Shown in pieces: positions 42,979 to 52,202 of a stretch of 62,612 nt of DNA; position 1 is the first letter of the stretch, and the number at the start of each line of letters is the position of its first letter. The DNA is from JABIAG01 sp964561995 (GTDB taxonomy: Archaea; Nanobdellota; Nanobdellia; Woesearchaeales; JABIAG01). The notes under the pieces were generated by a model. The model had not been told where the DNA came from, did no database searches, and was given only the letters and a program-made list of their open reading frames with translations. The stretch lies in the NCBI GenBank assembly GCA_964561995.1, contig CAZLQZ010000008.1:1-62612 (forward strand), in the 5' to 3' direction. The translations under genes were made by a program, and so were the position numbers.

Positions 42979-43437
42979 TTAATTTAATTTTCCTATTTTA
43001 AAACAATTTCCTTGGTCTTCAATATGTTTAACTAAGCTTTCACTTTTACTTAAAGGGGTTCTAACTCGTTTCATAAATGTCGTAAATTCTTTTATAGAAA
43101 GTTCATAAAACTGTTTTATGTGATAATTTGTTATATTTTGTGAAATTGTTATCCCATAAGTACTAAAAACAATTTGTTCTTGTTTTTCATATCTATAAAC
43201 AAAAGCACTATATTTTTTATTATGTCTTGCATCTGGTTTAAAATTATCATGTTCAATTACTATCCTTCCATAAAATTGATCATTAAGTTGATAACCAAAA
43301 ACATCTCCTGTTTCAAGAATTGGACCTATGATTGGAGTATTATTGTGAAATTCTATAAATGAATCAACACTTTCAGAATCTGAACAAATTGCATCACAAA
43401 TTGTGCACTGTGGTAATTGTCTGATGTTATCATTCAT
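42979..43437 (-). CDS. Hypothetical protein with N-terminal cysteine pairs
   Basis: 152 residues. The first 20 residues hold C-x2-C and another Cys (PQCTICDAICSD), a possible zinc knuckle; the rest is beta-rich (GYQLNDQFYGRIVIEHDNF, YSAFVYRYEKQEQIVFSTYG) then helical. A TATA-like TATAATTATAAAT lies about 26 nt upstream on the minus strand. The fold of a short HIT-like barrel can be suspected (CxxC start, GRIVIEHDN), but the HxHxH motif is absent. Function unknown. Confidence 0.6.
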   Translation of the reverse strand: MNDNIRQLPQCTICDAICSDSESVDSFIEFHNNTPIIGPILETGDVFGYQLNDQFYGRIVIEHDNFKPDARHNKKYSAFVYRYEKQEQIVFSTYGITISQNITNYHIKQFYELSIKEFTTFMKRVRTPLSKSESLVKHIEDQGNCFKIGKLN

Positions 43438-43529
43438 ATTTTTTGGAAATTTTGATATAATTATAAATCTTATTGATTATAATAGTTTATTATAGTAATA
43501 CTTAAAAATGTAATAAATAAGTCTGCATT

Positions 43530-44327
43530 ATGTCCAAAAACTTTGTTTCTGTAAGTGCTGTTACTGATTCTTATCAACTTTCTAAAATTGCTAAAATTTA
43601 CCGTGAAGAGCGATTTGATTTTCCTTTAGTTATTGGTTATCAAACATCTAATAATAATATTAATCGTGGAACTAAAAATAATAGACAACCTTTATTTAGT
43701 GATATTGGTGAACTTGATAGAGAAACAAGAGACCTTAGATTAATTACTGCAATTCATTATTATACAAAAGATAATTCTACTATTGTTAAAGATTTAGAAA
43801 AAGTTATTGATACTGGTGTTGATTCATCACGAGCTTTAGTTCAGTTTAATACCTTACCTCCTACTGTTGAAATATTAAAACAAGTAAAAAATATGGGTTT
43901 TGACATAATTTTCAATGTTGCAGTTTCAAATAAAAAAGATGGTGGGTATGCTGTCTGGAAAGGGGATAATACTCAAGATGTTTCAACAGGTGATGTGACT
44001 TTATTAGTTCAACAAGTTTATGAAAGAAAAGAATGTATTGATTATGTTATGTTTGACCCTAGCCACGGTACTAACTTAGACCTTGATTTAAATAAAAATA
44101 ATTTGGCAATAAGATTTGGAAAAGAAATTGAAAAGATGGGGAAAAGTTTAGTCTATGCTGGAGGAATTAGTCCATCTAATGTTCAAAAAATTACAAAAAC
44201 TTTATTTACTTTTTTTCCTAACGGTGTTAGTATTGATACTGAAAGTGGAGTGAGAGTTGATGATTTTTTATATTTTAATTTAGTTAGGGGATATTTATTA
44301 AATTATCTGGAAGCTATTGAAAGTTAA
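43530..44327 (+). CDS. TIM-barrel protein resembling phosphoribosylanthranilate isomerase
   Basis: 265 residues. The end has the TrpF-like pattern: CIDYVMFDPSHGTNLDLDL, LVYAGGISPSNVQKI, then GVSIDTESGVR, corresponding to the phosphate-binding strands of the barrel. The N-terminal part lacks the usual K-x-C-G start (NFVSVSAVTDSYQL instead), so the catalytic Cys is missing and activity as TrpF is doubtful. No other trp gene is nearby. It may act on a different phosphoribosyl compound. Confidence 0.6.
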   Translation: MSKNFVSVSAVTDSYQLSKIAKIYREERFDFPLVIGYQTSNNNINRGTKNNRQPLFSDIGELDRETRDLRLITAIHYYTKDNSTIVKDLEKVIDTGVDSSRALVQFNTLPPTVEILKQVKNMGFDIIFNVAVSNKKDGGYAVWKGDNTQDVSTGDVTLLVQQVYERKECIDYVMFDPSHGTNLDLDLNKNNLAIRFGKEIEKMGKSLVYAGGISPSNVQKITKTLFTFFPNGVSIDTESGVRVDDFLYFNLVRGYLLNYLEAIES

Positions 44328-44360
44328 TTAATATTTTATAATTTTAATTAAATTATTAAT

Positions 44361-44516
44361 TTATTTAATTTTATGCATAATAAAATAAGTATAAAATGCT
44401 GCTAAACCAATAATTATCCAAAATAAAATTATATTAATTTTTCTCATAGAAAATAAAACTAAATTAATTACTACAATAATTGTTATTGCTAGTGAGAGGG
44501 GTGCTTTTAAAATCAT
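44361..44516 (-). CDS. Two-helix membrane microprotein coupled to the 496-aa gene
   Basis: 51 residues: LSLAITIIVVINLVLF and IILFWIIIGLAAFYTYFI are two membrane helices joined by SMRKIN, ending in MHKIK. Its ATG overlaps the stop of the 496-aa gene as ATGA, so translation is coupled and the products are likely partners. There is no other gene in the gap up to 44327. Function unknown. Confidence 0.65.
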   Translation of the reverse strand: MILKAPLSLAITIIVVINLVLFSMRKINIILFWIIIGLAAFYTYFIMHKIK

Positions 44517-46003
44517 GATGCATTTGTTTTTTGATGTTGACCTATGTAACCTACTACTATTTTTTTCTCATTTTTATCAAAGAAAAATCCAATTCTAATC
44601 GTTTCCTTTGGATCTTTAGAAGTTCCTTTTCCTAAATGTTCTTTTAATGCTTCATTTTTGCCTTTCCATTGAACAAAATAATCATCTGGATACTGTCCCA
44701 TGGTAATTTCACTTTGATTAGGTTCATAATGTAATTCTGTACTTGCAAAACTACTCTCTTTTAAATTTATATTTAATGATCCTGTTTTTGAAGAATGGTA
44801 TGCTGTAGCTAACCATTCTAATCCCTTAAACACTCTTTCTGGATTTTCATATGGGCATTTTTTTGGACCGCTTTTACCTTTTGATACAAAAACCACTTTG
44901 CCATCATCGTAAATTGTTTTAAATTGATCGACAGCATTTTCAACAGAAGTAAAAACAGTTGGATCTTCGTCAGTTTCACCTTTTTGCATTGCAATCATAG
45001 AATTTCTTAAATTTTCAATTTGTTGTTTATAATTATGAATTAATGATGCTTGTTGGGAACTTTCACCTTCAAGCTCTTCAACTCTCTTGGTTAGTTCAAC
45101 ATTTTCATCTGCATATAAGTTTGCTAAACCTTCATAATCATTTGAATTTTCAACTTCAGAAATTCGGCTTTTTAATTTAGTTCTTCTTACCTGTTCAATT
45201 GATAAAGGACTTGCAGTTCCTATGCTAAACATTGAAATAGTTTTTAATATTTCATTGGAAGTATTTTTGCCAACATTTTTTTGAAGCCAAAAAGGATGAT
45301 ATATTTCATTTCCATTCTGAGCAAAAGGCCAATATATTCTGATTGCTCCGTCCCAACAATTCATTGATTTTGGAATCATATTTTCCATTCTTAATGAAAA
45401 ATGTTTATCTCTTTCAACGTAAACTTGTGCAACACCTGCTAATTTGAAAGCTAAATATTCTGCATCTAATGAGGGTTTATTATTAAATCTGTCACAACTT
45501 GCAAGAACAAGTGGAATTCTTCTGTTAGGGTCATTTAATTTATATATAAATTCTCTTACATCATCTCTTTTAAGTACAAATGGTGAAGTATTTAATGAAT
45601 AATCTCCTACATTACAAGTGAAATTTTTATTTAATGAAGGTACTAAGCTTGGTCTTGTAACAAAGAAACTTCTTGGTCTAATTGTTCCATTAATCCAGCC
45701 ATTAGAAAGTGTAATTGATGTTTTAACTTTTTTGTTGTCATCTGACGCAATCATTGAGACTTGCCAGTTAAATTCTGGATCATCTCTATCTGGATGACTT
45801 AATTGCATGCCAAAAAGTTTTGTAGCTTTATCATGAGCTGATACGGTTTTAACAACAGTTTTGTTATTTGTTGTATTAGATTCATCATGAAATGAATCGG
45901 GTAAATTAGGTACTTGTTTAGAAGCCCAATCTTTTGTAATTGCTATAACATCTTCTAAATTAGAATTTGTAATGTCAAATACTGCCTTATAAATTGGTCT
46001 CAT
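44513..46003 (-). CDS. Large multidomain protein of unknown function
   Basis: 496 residues. An N-terminal beta-rich domain (about 1-130) is followed by a middle region with IPLVLASCDRF, AEYLAFKLAGVAQVYVERD and NCWDGAIRIYWPF, a pattern I associate with a conserved domain in uncharacterised bacterial proteins. Then a coiled coil (about 285-335, YADENVELTKRVEELEGESS) and a C-terminal domain (MGQYPDDYFVQWKGKNEAL to GFFFDKNEKKIVVGYIGQHQ) with a beta-barrel look. It is coupled to a two-helix microprotein. A TATA-like TTTTATATAAA lies 25 nt upstream. It may be a sensor with a membrane effector; that is inference. Confidence 0.65.
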   Translation of the reverse strand: MRPIYKAVFDITNSNLEDVIAITKDWASKQVPNLPDSFHDESNTTNNKTVVKTVSAHDKATKLFGMQLSHPDRDDPEFNWQVSMIASDDNKKVKTSITLSNGWINGTIRPRSFFVTRPSLVPSLNKNFTCNVGDYSLNTSPFVLKRDDVREFIYKLNDPNRRIPLVLASCDRFNNKPSLDAEYLAFKLAGVAQVYVERDKHFSLRMENMIPKSMNCWDGAIRIYWPFAQNGNEIYHPFWLQKNVGKNTSNEILKTISMFSIGTASPLSIEQVRRTKLKSRISEVENSNDYEGLANLYADENVELTKRVEELEGESSQQASLIHNYKQQIENLRNSMIAMQKGETDEDPTVFTSVENAVDQFKTIYDDGKVVFVSKGKSGPKKCPYENPERVFKGLEWLATAYHSSKTGSLNINLKESSFASTELHYEPNQSEITMGQYPDDYFVQWKGKNEALKEHLGKGTSKDPKETIRIGFFFDKNEKKIVVGYIGQHQKTNAS

Positions 46004-46022
46004 ATAAAAAAGAAAAAAAACA

Positions 46023-46033
46023 TTTTATATAAA
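46023..46033 (-). promoter_or_regulatory. TATA-like promoter of the 496-aa gene
   Basis: TTTTATATAAA (minus strand TTTATATAAAA) is centred 25 nt upstream of the ATG at 46003. Confidence 0.6.
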
Positions 46034-46039
46034 GTTTTA

Positions 46040-46432
46040 TTATTTTATATTCCTGGTTGCTTCTAATATTGGCAAGTTTGCTTCTGTTGGTATGTAAATA
46101 ACTTCACTACTACCGTCTTGTAATCCTTGAATCCATAGATACCTTAAGTATGCATCATTTTCTTCTAAGCTATCTCCAATAATTTTATTAGCTTTTGCAA
46201 CTCCTTTTGCACGTTCAACTTCTGCTTCCGCTCTTAATGTTGCTGATTCTTTTAATGCTTTAGCTTCTTCAATAAGAATTTGTTTACTCCATTCAGCTTC
46301 TCTTAAGTTTGCTTTACCTTTCATTTCTAATGAATAAATTTTGTATTGTGGTATTCCCCATAAAACAAAACCCATTATTAAAATTGCTATTATTACTAAT
46401 GCTCCTGCAGATAAAACACTTTTATTTGTCAT
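46040..46432 (-). CDS. Membrane-anchored SPFH/prohibitin-like short protein
   Basis: 130 residues from MTNKSVLSAGALV; the open frame extends 54 nt upstream, but GAGGTGA just before 46432 sets this start. One N-terminal membrane helix, then a long Ala/Glu/Lys helix (REAEWSKQILIEEAKALKES, RAEAEVERAKGVAKANKIIG) like the C-terminal coiled coil of band-7 (stomatin/prohibitin) proteins, ending EVIYIPTEANLPILEA. Only the C-terminal half of a full SPFH protein is present. It lies 35 nt after pyrG. Confidence 0.75.
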   Translation of the reverse strand: MTNKSVLSAGALVIIAILIMGFVLWGIPQYKIYSLEMKGKANLREAEWSKQILIEEAKALKESATLRAEAEVERAKGVAKANKIIGDSLEENDAYLRYLWIQGLQDGSSEVIYIPTEANLPILEATRNIK

Positions 46433-46467
46433 ATTTTCACCTCTGATTGTTTTTATTTTTTTAAAAC

Positions 46468-48180
46468 CTATAAATTTTTCGAACATGCTTTAATAAAACC
46501 ATAAAATAATGGTGCTGGATCATTTAATCTTGATTTAAATTCTGGGTGTCCTTGGGTTGCTACAAAAAATGGATGATCTTTTAATTCAATAAATTCCATT
46601 AGTTTTGTTCCATCTTCTCTTAAATGATATCCTGAAAAAACCATTCCTTTTTCTTTTAATTTTTCAACAAATCTTTCATTCACTTCATATCTGTGACGAT
46701 GTCGTTCTAAAATAATATCACTTCCTTTTAGAGTACCTAATCTGAAATTATCTTTAATTGTAAGTATTGCTGCTTTATCTCTGTCAAGTCTTCCAGTTTC
46801 TTGATATAGTGAATAAACTAATGATTCTGGGTTTAATATTGCAGCATAGCTGCCCAATCTCATTGTTCCGCCATAATCTTTTTTATTCATTGTTTCAATT
46901 TGTGATTCTTGAATGTCAATAATTGGATAGTTTGTTGATTTATCAACTTCGGTTGTATTAGCACCTTCCATTCCACATTTATTTCTTGCAAATTCTATTA
47001 ATGCTAATTGTAATCCGTAACAAAGTCCTAAGAATGGAATTTTATTTTCTCTTGCAATCTTTATGGCTTTAATTTTGCCTTCAACACCGCTACTACCAAA
47101 TCCTCCAGGAACTAAAATTCCATCATACTCTTTTATATTTTCTTCATTAAGATCTTGCGCATTAACCCAACTAATTTCAACATTAGTATCTAAATTTGCT
47201 CCTGCATGTTTTAATGCTTCATTGACAGAAATATAAGCATCTGCTAAAGTGAAATCTCCAATATTAATATATTTTCCAACCATGGCAATCTTTACTTTTT
47301 TAGAAGGATTAACCATTTTATTTACTAAATTTTCCCAATTTGTCCAGTCGGGTTCTTTAACTGGTTGAAGATTTAATTTCTTCATTACAATTTTGCCTAA
47401 ATTTTCTTTTTCTAAATTTAAGGGTATTACATAAATAGTATTAACTGTTCCTTTGCCTGTAACATCTGGCATGGATATGATTGAATCTGAACTAATATTT
47501 GCATAACTTTCAATTTTTTTCTTTCTTGGTCTATCTAATGCTTTTGGTCCTCTACAAAAAATTAAATCAGGTTGAATCCCATTTTCTCTTAATAATTTGA
47601 TTGCTAATTGGGTAGGTTTTGTTTTCATTTCATCAATGTGTGATGGAACGGGTAGGTAACTAACTAGAATGTACATTAAATTATTTTTTCCAATTTCGTT
47701 TTCTAAACTTTTAGCAGCAAATAAAAATGGGATATTTTCAAAGTCACCTACTGTGCCGCCTATTTCAATTAAACATATATCAAAACCTTCTGATGCTTTT
47801 TTAATTCTTCTTTTAATTTCATCAGGAACATGTGGAATAAATTGAACTGTTTCACCTAGAAATTCACCTTTTCTTTCTTTTTCAATTAGAGAATGATAAA
47901 TTTGACCTGAAGTAATATTATTAAATTTGGGAATTTCTTGACTTAAAAATCTTTCATAGTTTCCTAAATCTTGATCAATTTCACCGCCATCTTCTGTAAC
48001 CCAAACTTCACCATGTTCGGTCGGTCTCATTGTACCTGCATCAAAGTTAAGATAGGGGTCTATTTTAACAGCTGTAACTTTAAATCCATAATTTTGAAGA
48101 ATTTTACCCAAAGATGCGGTAGAGACTCCTTTTCCTACACCACTAATAACTCCTCCTACAACAACAATATATTTAGTCAT
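46468..48180 (-). CDS. pyrG: CTP synthase
   Basis: 570 residues, slightly longer than usual. The amidoligase half has VVGGVISGVGKGVSTASLG (commonly SGLGKG) and MRPTEHGEVWVTEDGGEIDQ; the glutaminase half has the nucleophile in FLGLCYGLQLALIEFARNK and the His-Glu pair in ATQGHPEFKSRL. It makes CTP from UTP, ATP and glutamine. An AGGTG ribosome site and a TATA-like stretch 37 nt upstream suggest a short leader. Confidence 0.97.
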   Translation of the reverse strand: MTKYIVVVGGVISGVGKGVSTASLGKILQNYGFKVTAVKIDPYLNFDAGTMRPTEHGEVWVTEDGGEIDQDLGNYERFLSQEIPKFNNITSGQIYHSLIEKERKGEFLGETVQFIPHVPDEIKRRIKKASEGFDICLIEIGGTVGDFENIPFLFAAKSLENEIGKNNLMYILVSYLPVPSHIDEMKTKPTQLAIKLLRENGIQPDLIFCRGPKALDRPRKKKIESYANISSDSIISMPDVTGKGTVNTIYVIPLNLEKENLGKIVMKKLNLQPVKEPDWTNWENLVNKMVNPSKKVKIAMVGKYINIGDFTLADAYISVNEALKHAGANLDTNVEISWVNAQDLNEENIKEYDGILVPGGFGSSGVEGKIKAIKIARENKIPFLGLCYGLQLALIEFARNKCGMEGANTTEVDKSTNYPIIDIQESQIETMNKKDYGGTMRLGSYAAILNPESLVYSLYQETGRLDRDKAAILTIKDNFRLGTLKGSDIILERHRHRYEVNERFVEKLKEKGMVFSGYHLREDGTKLMEFIELKDHPFFVATQGHPEFKSRLNDPAPLFYGFIKACSKNL

Positions 48181-48295
48181 TAAGCACCTTTATTTATATT
48201 ATTAGTTCAATTATTTAAAAATTTTTATGAAATAAAAAAGAAGGTTATTAAAAAGTTGCATAAGTTTTTTAAATGATTGTAAATAAACATATTAA

Positions 48296-49357
48296 ATGAG
48301 ACGAGTTGTGCGTTCTGCACCAGGAAGAATGGCTTTAGTTGGTAATCCTTTTGACATTTATGGTGGTAAAACAATTTCTTTAACATTAAAAGATTTAAGA
48401 AGTGTTGTAGAAGTAATGACTCCTCCAATTTCAAAGCACGGTAAGAATAAACAAGTAATTCATTCTGATATTTTTAAACCAGGTAACCAAAGAAAAGCTC
48501 AAAGAAGAGAGTTAGAATTTGCAACAATTGAAACTTTGGACTTACAGCATCATTGTTTTGAACATTATGATGGAAGTAATATGCCCTATGAATCTGCTCT
48601 TGCAAGATCTACTGCTGCTGTAGTAGCAATGATAAAATCTTATAATAAATTATTTAGAAGAGGTATTATGTCAAGATATGTAGTTGCAGAACGAGCTTGG
48701 GCAGTTGAAAGAAAGCTCGGTGTTTGTGGTGGACAAGAAAGATATGCTGTAGCTTTTGATGATGAAGAATTACCAAATGATGAATTAGAAAAATTATTGT
48801 TAGATGTAAAAAATCATAAAAAAATACATCAATCAAGACCAGGTAAACTTTTTTTTATGGATTTTGCTGGAAGAGAAGATCATCATTTTACTGGAAATTA
48901 TGCTCATATTGAAGACTTGAAAGTACCTAAAATAAACTTTGCAATAGCTTATTTGCCTGCTGAAAAGCATAGAATGAATTCCTTTAATATTCATCAAGAG
49001 TTACGTGAAGAATATCTTAATGGTAGCAGAGATTTAATTAATGATTTTAGAGATAATTCTGACAAAAATACTTTGCAGGCTTTCAAAACTTTAGATGGAA
49101 ATTTTAATCCTGAAGTATTAGCAAATTGTATGACTGAATCATTGAATTGTAGATTTGAAATGTATAAGGCTGTACTTGGTTTAGAAGATGATTTAATTAC
49201 TCAAGATGTGTTTGAAATGATTGATGTTGCTAAGAATGCTGGAATTAAAGGTTATAATCAACCCGGTTCTAAATCTTTGTGTTTTATGTATGAAGATAAA
49301 AAACAATTACAATATTTTAAAGATGCAGGCTATGAAATAATTAAAGTAGTACAATAA
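48296..49357 (+). CDS. GHMP-family sugar kinase
   Basis: 353 residues. The three GHMP motifs are present: substrate motif SAPGRMALVGNPFDIYGG, a degenerate ATP motif in PYESALARSTAAVVAMIKSY, and the end motif GYNQPGSKSLCFM. The segment VERKLGVCGGQERYAVAF matches the galactokinase/heptokinase-like branch. Substrate may be a hexose, uronic acid or heptose phosphate; no sugar-nucleotide genes lie nearby to decide. TATA-like TTTTTTAAATG lies 26 nt upstream. Confidence 0.8.
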   Translation: MRRVVRSAPGRMALVGNPFDIYGGKTISLTLKDLRSVVEVMTPPISKHGKNKQVIHSDIFKPGNQRKAQRRELEFATIETLDLQHHCFEHYDGSNMPYESALARSTAAVVAMIKSYNKLFRRGIMSRYVVAERAWAVERKLGVCGGQERYAVAFDDEELPNDELEKLLLDVKNHKKIHQSRPGKLFFMDFAGREDHHFTGNYAHIEDLKVPKINFAIAYLPAEKHRMNSFNIHQELREEYLNGSRDLINDFRDNSDKNTLQAFKTLDGNFNPEVLANCMTESLNCRFEMYKAVLGLEDDLITQDVFEMIDVAKNAGIKGYNQPGSKSLCFMYEDKKQLQYFKDAGYEIIKVVQ

Positions 49358-49391
49358 ATTTTTATAAGATTATATTTTTAATTTATTTTAT

Positions 49392-49482
49392 GGGCTTGTG
49401 GTCTAGCGGCTATGACATCGCCTCGACAAAATATTTTATTTCGAAGTGGCGGGAATCAAGGGTTCGAGTCCCTTCAGGCCCA
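49392..49482 (+). tRNA. tRNA-Val (GAC) with 18-nt intron and C33
   Basis: Acceptor GGGCTTG (49392-49398) pairs with CAGGCCC (49475-49481), discriminator A. D-arm GTC/GAC, anticodon stem TCGCC/GGCGG, loop T-C-G-A-C-A-T with anticodon GAC (49425-49427), T-loop TTCGAGT. The 18-nt intron (49429-49446) after position 37 fits a strict bulge-helix-bulge (TCGA/TCGA central helix). The arms match archaeal tRNA-Val, but position 33 (49424) is C instead of the near-universal T. Confidence 0.87.
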
Positions 49483-49547
49483 CATTTAATATTTCGACAC
49501 ATTTAAATACTATTAAATTTAAAATTCTATTAAAAAAAGAGGTTTTG

Positions 49548-50636
49548 ATGAGAGCAAACAATAATAAACATAGAGAGATTTTCTTTTATATTAGTTTTTC
49601 TGTAATTATAGTTTTAGCAATATTTTTTATAATGCCTTTTATTAAAGCAATTCTTGCAGCATTAATTTTAGCATTTGTTTCTTATCCACTTCATAATTTT
49701 ATTAAAAAAAAAATAAAATCAGAAAGATTTTCTGCAATTATTGTAACTTTGATTGTATTTTTAATTATTCTTATACCGTTTGCATTTGTTTTAAATCAGA
49801 TGGTTAAAGAATCTACAGTATCTTTTATTTCATTAAAACAGAAAATATCCGTTACGCCCTCGGAATGTGTTAATCAAACATCATGTCAAGTGATTAATTC
49901 TTTTAAAACTTTTATTTCAGATCCAAAAGTTCAATATTATTTATCATCTTCTCTAGAAAAAGGATTAAATTACATTACTGAAGCGGCATCTTCATTTATA
50001 ATTTCACTTCCTAAAGTTATTATGAATGTTTTTATTACACTTATTGGTTTGTTTTATTTTTTAAAAGATGGCCCATTATTTATTAACAAAATACGAAATC
50101 TTCTTCCTGTTAAAAAACAAAATATTGATTTGTTATTTAGTCGTTTTGTTAATATTAGTAAATCAATTGTTTATGGTTATGTAATGACTGCAATAGTTCA
50201 AGGTTTTACCGCATTAATTGGTTTTTTAATTGCTAATATGATCTTTCATCCAGGACCAGGTCTTAATTTAATTAATACTCCCATTTTATGGGCTATAATA
50301 TTAGCATTTTTGTCAATGGTTCCAGTACTTGGAAGCGGTTTTGTTTGGGTTCCAATGTCTGGAGCTTTAATTTTGCAAGGTTATTTTGATTCTAATTCAA
50401 CAATGGTATTTGGAGGAATTTTTATTTTCTTCTATGGATTAATTTTGATTTCAAATATTGATAACGTTGTAAGGCCAATTTTATCTGGAAGAAAAGCAAA
50501 AGTTCATCCATTATTATTATTTTTAGGAATATTTGGTGGATTGTTTGTTTTTGGATTTATGGGTATTTTAGCAGGACCATTAGTATTAGCATTATTATTA
50601 ACATTTGCAAAGATGTACGAAGAGGGAAAAATATGA
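49548..50636 (+). CDS. AI-2E family membrane transporter
   Basis: 362 residues from MRANNNKHRE; the open frame extends into the tRNA-Val, and an AGAGG ribosome site before 49548 sets the start. About eight helices and the family's conserved C-terminal half: IYGYVMTAIVQGFTALIGF, WAIILAFLSMVPVLGSGFVW and HPLLLFLGIFGGLFVFGFMG. This family (YdgG/PerM type) exports small molecules or works as an antiporter; the substrate is unclear. It overlaps the AMP phosphorylase start by 4 nt. Confidence 0.9.
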   Translation: MRANNNKHREIFFYISFSVIIVLAIFFIMPFIKAILAALILAFVSYPLHNFIKKKIKSERFSAIIVTLIVFLIILIPFAFVLNQMVKESTVSFISLKQKISVTPSECVNQTSCQVINSFKTFISDPKVQYYLSSSLEKGLNYITEAASSFIISLPKVIMNVFITLIGLFYFLKDGPLFINKIRNLLPVKKQNIDLLFSRFVNISKSIVYGYVMTAIVQGFTALIGFLIANMIFHPGPGLNLINTPILWAIILAFLSMVPVLGSGFVWVPMSGALILQGYFDSNSTMVFGGIFIFFYGLILISNIDNVVRPILSGRKAKVHPLLLFLGIFGGLFVFGFMGILAGPLVLALLLTFAKMYEEGKI

Positions 50637-52129
50637 CAGAATTTAAAGTTAAAGACATAGACATTTCATCTGGTGGAATATTAATTGCAATAATTAATCA
50701 TGATGATGCAACAAATTTAGATCTTCATCATGGGGATAGAGTTGGATTAATTAAAGGTAATAAACATGTTCATGTAATTATTAACATTGCAGAATCTGAT
50801 AAAGCAATACCAAAGGGACAGATTGGTTTGTTTGAAGAAGTATTAGATTTATTAAAAGTTAGAAGTGGACAAATTATTAAGTTAGTTAATGAAGGAAAAC
50901 CAATCTCCGTTCATTATATTAAAGAAAAATTAAATGGCAAGGAATTAAATTATAAAGAAATTAAAGAAATAGTTCAAGATATTGTTTCTGGAAAATTGTC
51001 TGATGTTGAGATAACTTATTTTGTTTCTGCTTCATATATAAATGGTTTAACAGAACGTGAAACTGTTCATTTAACAAAAGCAATGATTGAAACTGGTGAT
51101 GTTTTAAAATTAAAAAATGAAATTGTTGTTGACAAACATTGTACTGGTGGTGTTGCTGGTAATAGAACAACTATGTTAATTGTTCCAATTATTGCTGCTG
51201 CTGGAATAAAAATTCCTAAAACTAGCTCTAGAGCAATAACTTCTCCTGCGGGAACTGCAGATACTATGGAAGTATTATCAAAAGTAGAATTTCCACTGCA
51301 AAAAATGGAAAGAATTGTAAAAAAAGCTAATGGATGTATTGTGTGGGGAGGAGCAATAAATTTGGCTCCTGCTGATGATAAAATTATTAGGGTAGAAAGT
51401 CCATTAAGAATTGATGCAGAAGGTCAATTATTAGCTTCTATTTTAGCAAAAAAAGGTAGTGTTAGCTCAACTCACGTTTTAATAGATATTCCTGTAGGTG
51501 GTCAAACAAAGATTTCATCAAGAAAACAAGGTATTTCATTAGGAAAGAAGTTTGTTAAAATTGGTTCAAAAATCGGAATGAAAATTGAATATATAATTAC
51601 AAATGGAGATGAACCTATAGGTAATGGGATTGGTCCTTCATTAGAAGCAAAAGATGTTTTGAAAGTTTTGCAAAGATCTGATACTAGGCCTTTAGATTTA
51701 GAAAAAAAATCAGTTATGATGTCTGGTAAAATTTTTGAGATGGCTGGAAAATGTAAAAAAGGTAAAGGTGCTAAAATGGCACAAGAGATTTTGGATTCTG
51801 GAAAAGCATTGGATAAAATGTTAGAAATAATTAAGATGCAAGGTGGAAAGAAAATTCATTCTTCAGATTTGCCTGTTGCCAAATTGGCTTATGATTATTT
51901 AGCTAAAAAAAGTGGTAAAGTTAAAGATATTAATAATCACGTCATTTCTCAAATTGCAAGATTTGCTGGTGCTCCTTTAGACCATGATGCTGGATTGTAT
52001 CTTTATGTTCATGAAGGTGAAAAGGTTATTAAGGGTGATAAATTATTGACTATTCACGCTGAAAATGAAGATAAGCTTAATTTTGCAAAAAAAGTCTTAT
52101 TTAGTGGAAAAGCAATTCAATTGAAATAA
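50633..52129 (+). CDS. deoA: AMP phosphorylase (archaeal DeoA family)
   Basis: 498 residues, the length of archaeal AMP phosphorylases rather than bacterial thymidine phosphorylases of about 440. An extra N-terminal barrel domain (about 1-85) precedes the phosphorylase core. The phosphate-binding loop is VDKHCTGGVAGNRTTMLIVP, followed by TSSRAITSPAGTADTMEVL. It splits AMP, CMP or UMP into base and ribose 1,5-bisphosphate; the other pathway enzymes (R15P isomerase, form III Rubisco) are not in the window. ATGA overlap with the upstream transporter. Confidence 0.93.
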   Translation: MTEFKVKDIDISSGGILIAIINHDDATNLDLHHGDRVGLIKGNKHVHVIINIAESDKAIPKGQIGLFEEVLDLLKVRSGQIIKLVNEGKPISVHYIKEKLNGKELNYKEIKEIVQDIVSGKLSDVEITYFVSASYINGLTERETVHLTKAMIETGDVLKLKNEIVVDKHCTGGVAGNRTTMLIVPIIAAAGIKIPKTSSRAITSPAGTADTMEVLSKVEFPLQKMERIVKKANGCIVWGGAINLAPADDKIIRVESPLRIDAEGQLLASILAKKGSVSSTHVLIDIPVGGQTKISSRKQGISLGKKFVKIGSKIGMKIEYIITNGDEPIGNGIGPSLEAKDVLKVLQRSDTRPLDLEKKSVMMSGKIFEMAGKCKKGKGAKMAQEILDSGKALDKMLEIIKMQGGKKIHSSDLPVAKLAYDYLAKKSGKVKDINNHVISQIARFAGAPLDHDAGLYLYVHEGEKVIKGDKLLTIHAENEDKLNFAKKVLFSGKAIQLK

Positions 52130-52138
52130 TTTTTTTTT
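52130..52138 (+). terminator. Oligo-T terminator after AMP phosphorylase
   Basis: Nine T start right after the TAA stop, ending the AI-2E/deoA operon. Confidence 0.6.
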
Positions 52139-52202
52139 AAATTCTATTTTAACCATAGTCTTTATAAAACACTTTAAAAAACATAGTTTAGATTATAATA
52201 AA

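Noticed and set aside
46433..46486. Longer N-terminus of the SPFH-like protein (MFEKFIG...)
   Set aside because: It overlaps the pyrG end, and a good GAGGTGA site supports the inner ATG at 46432.
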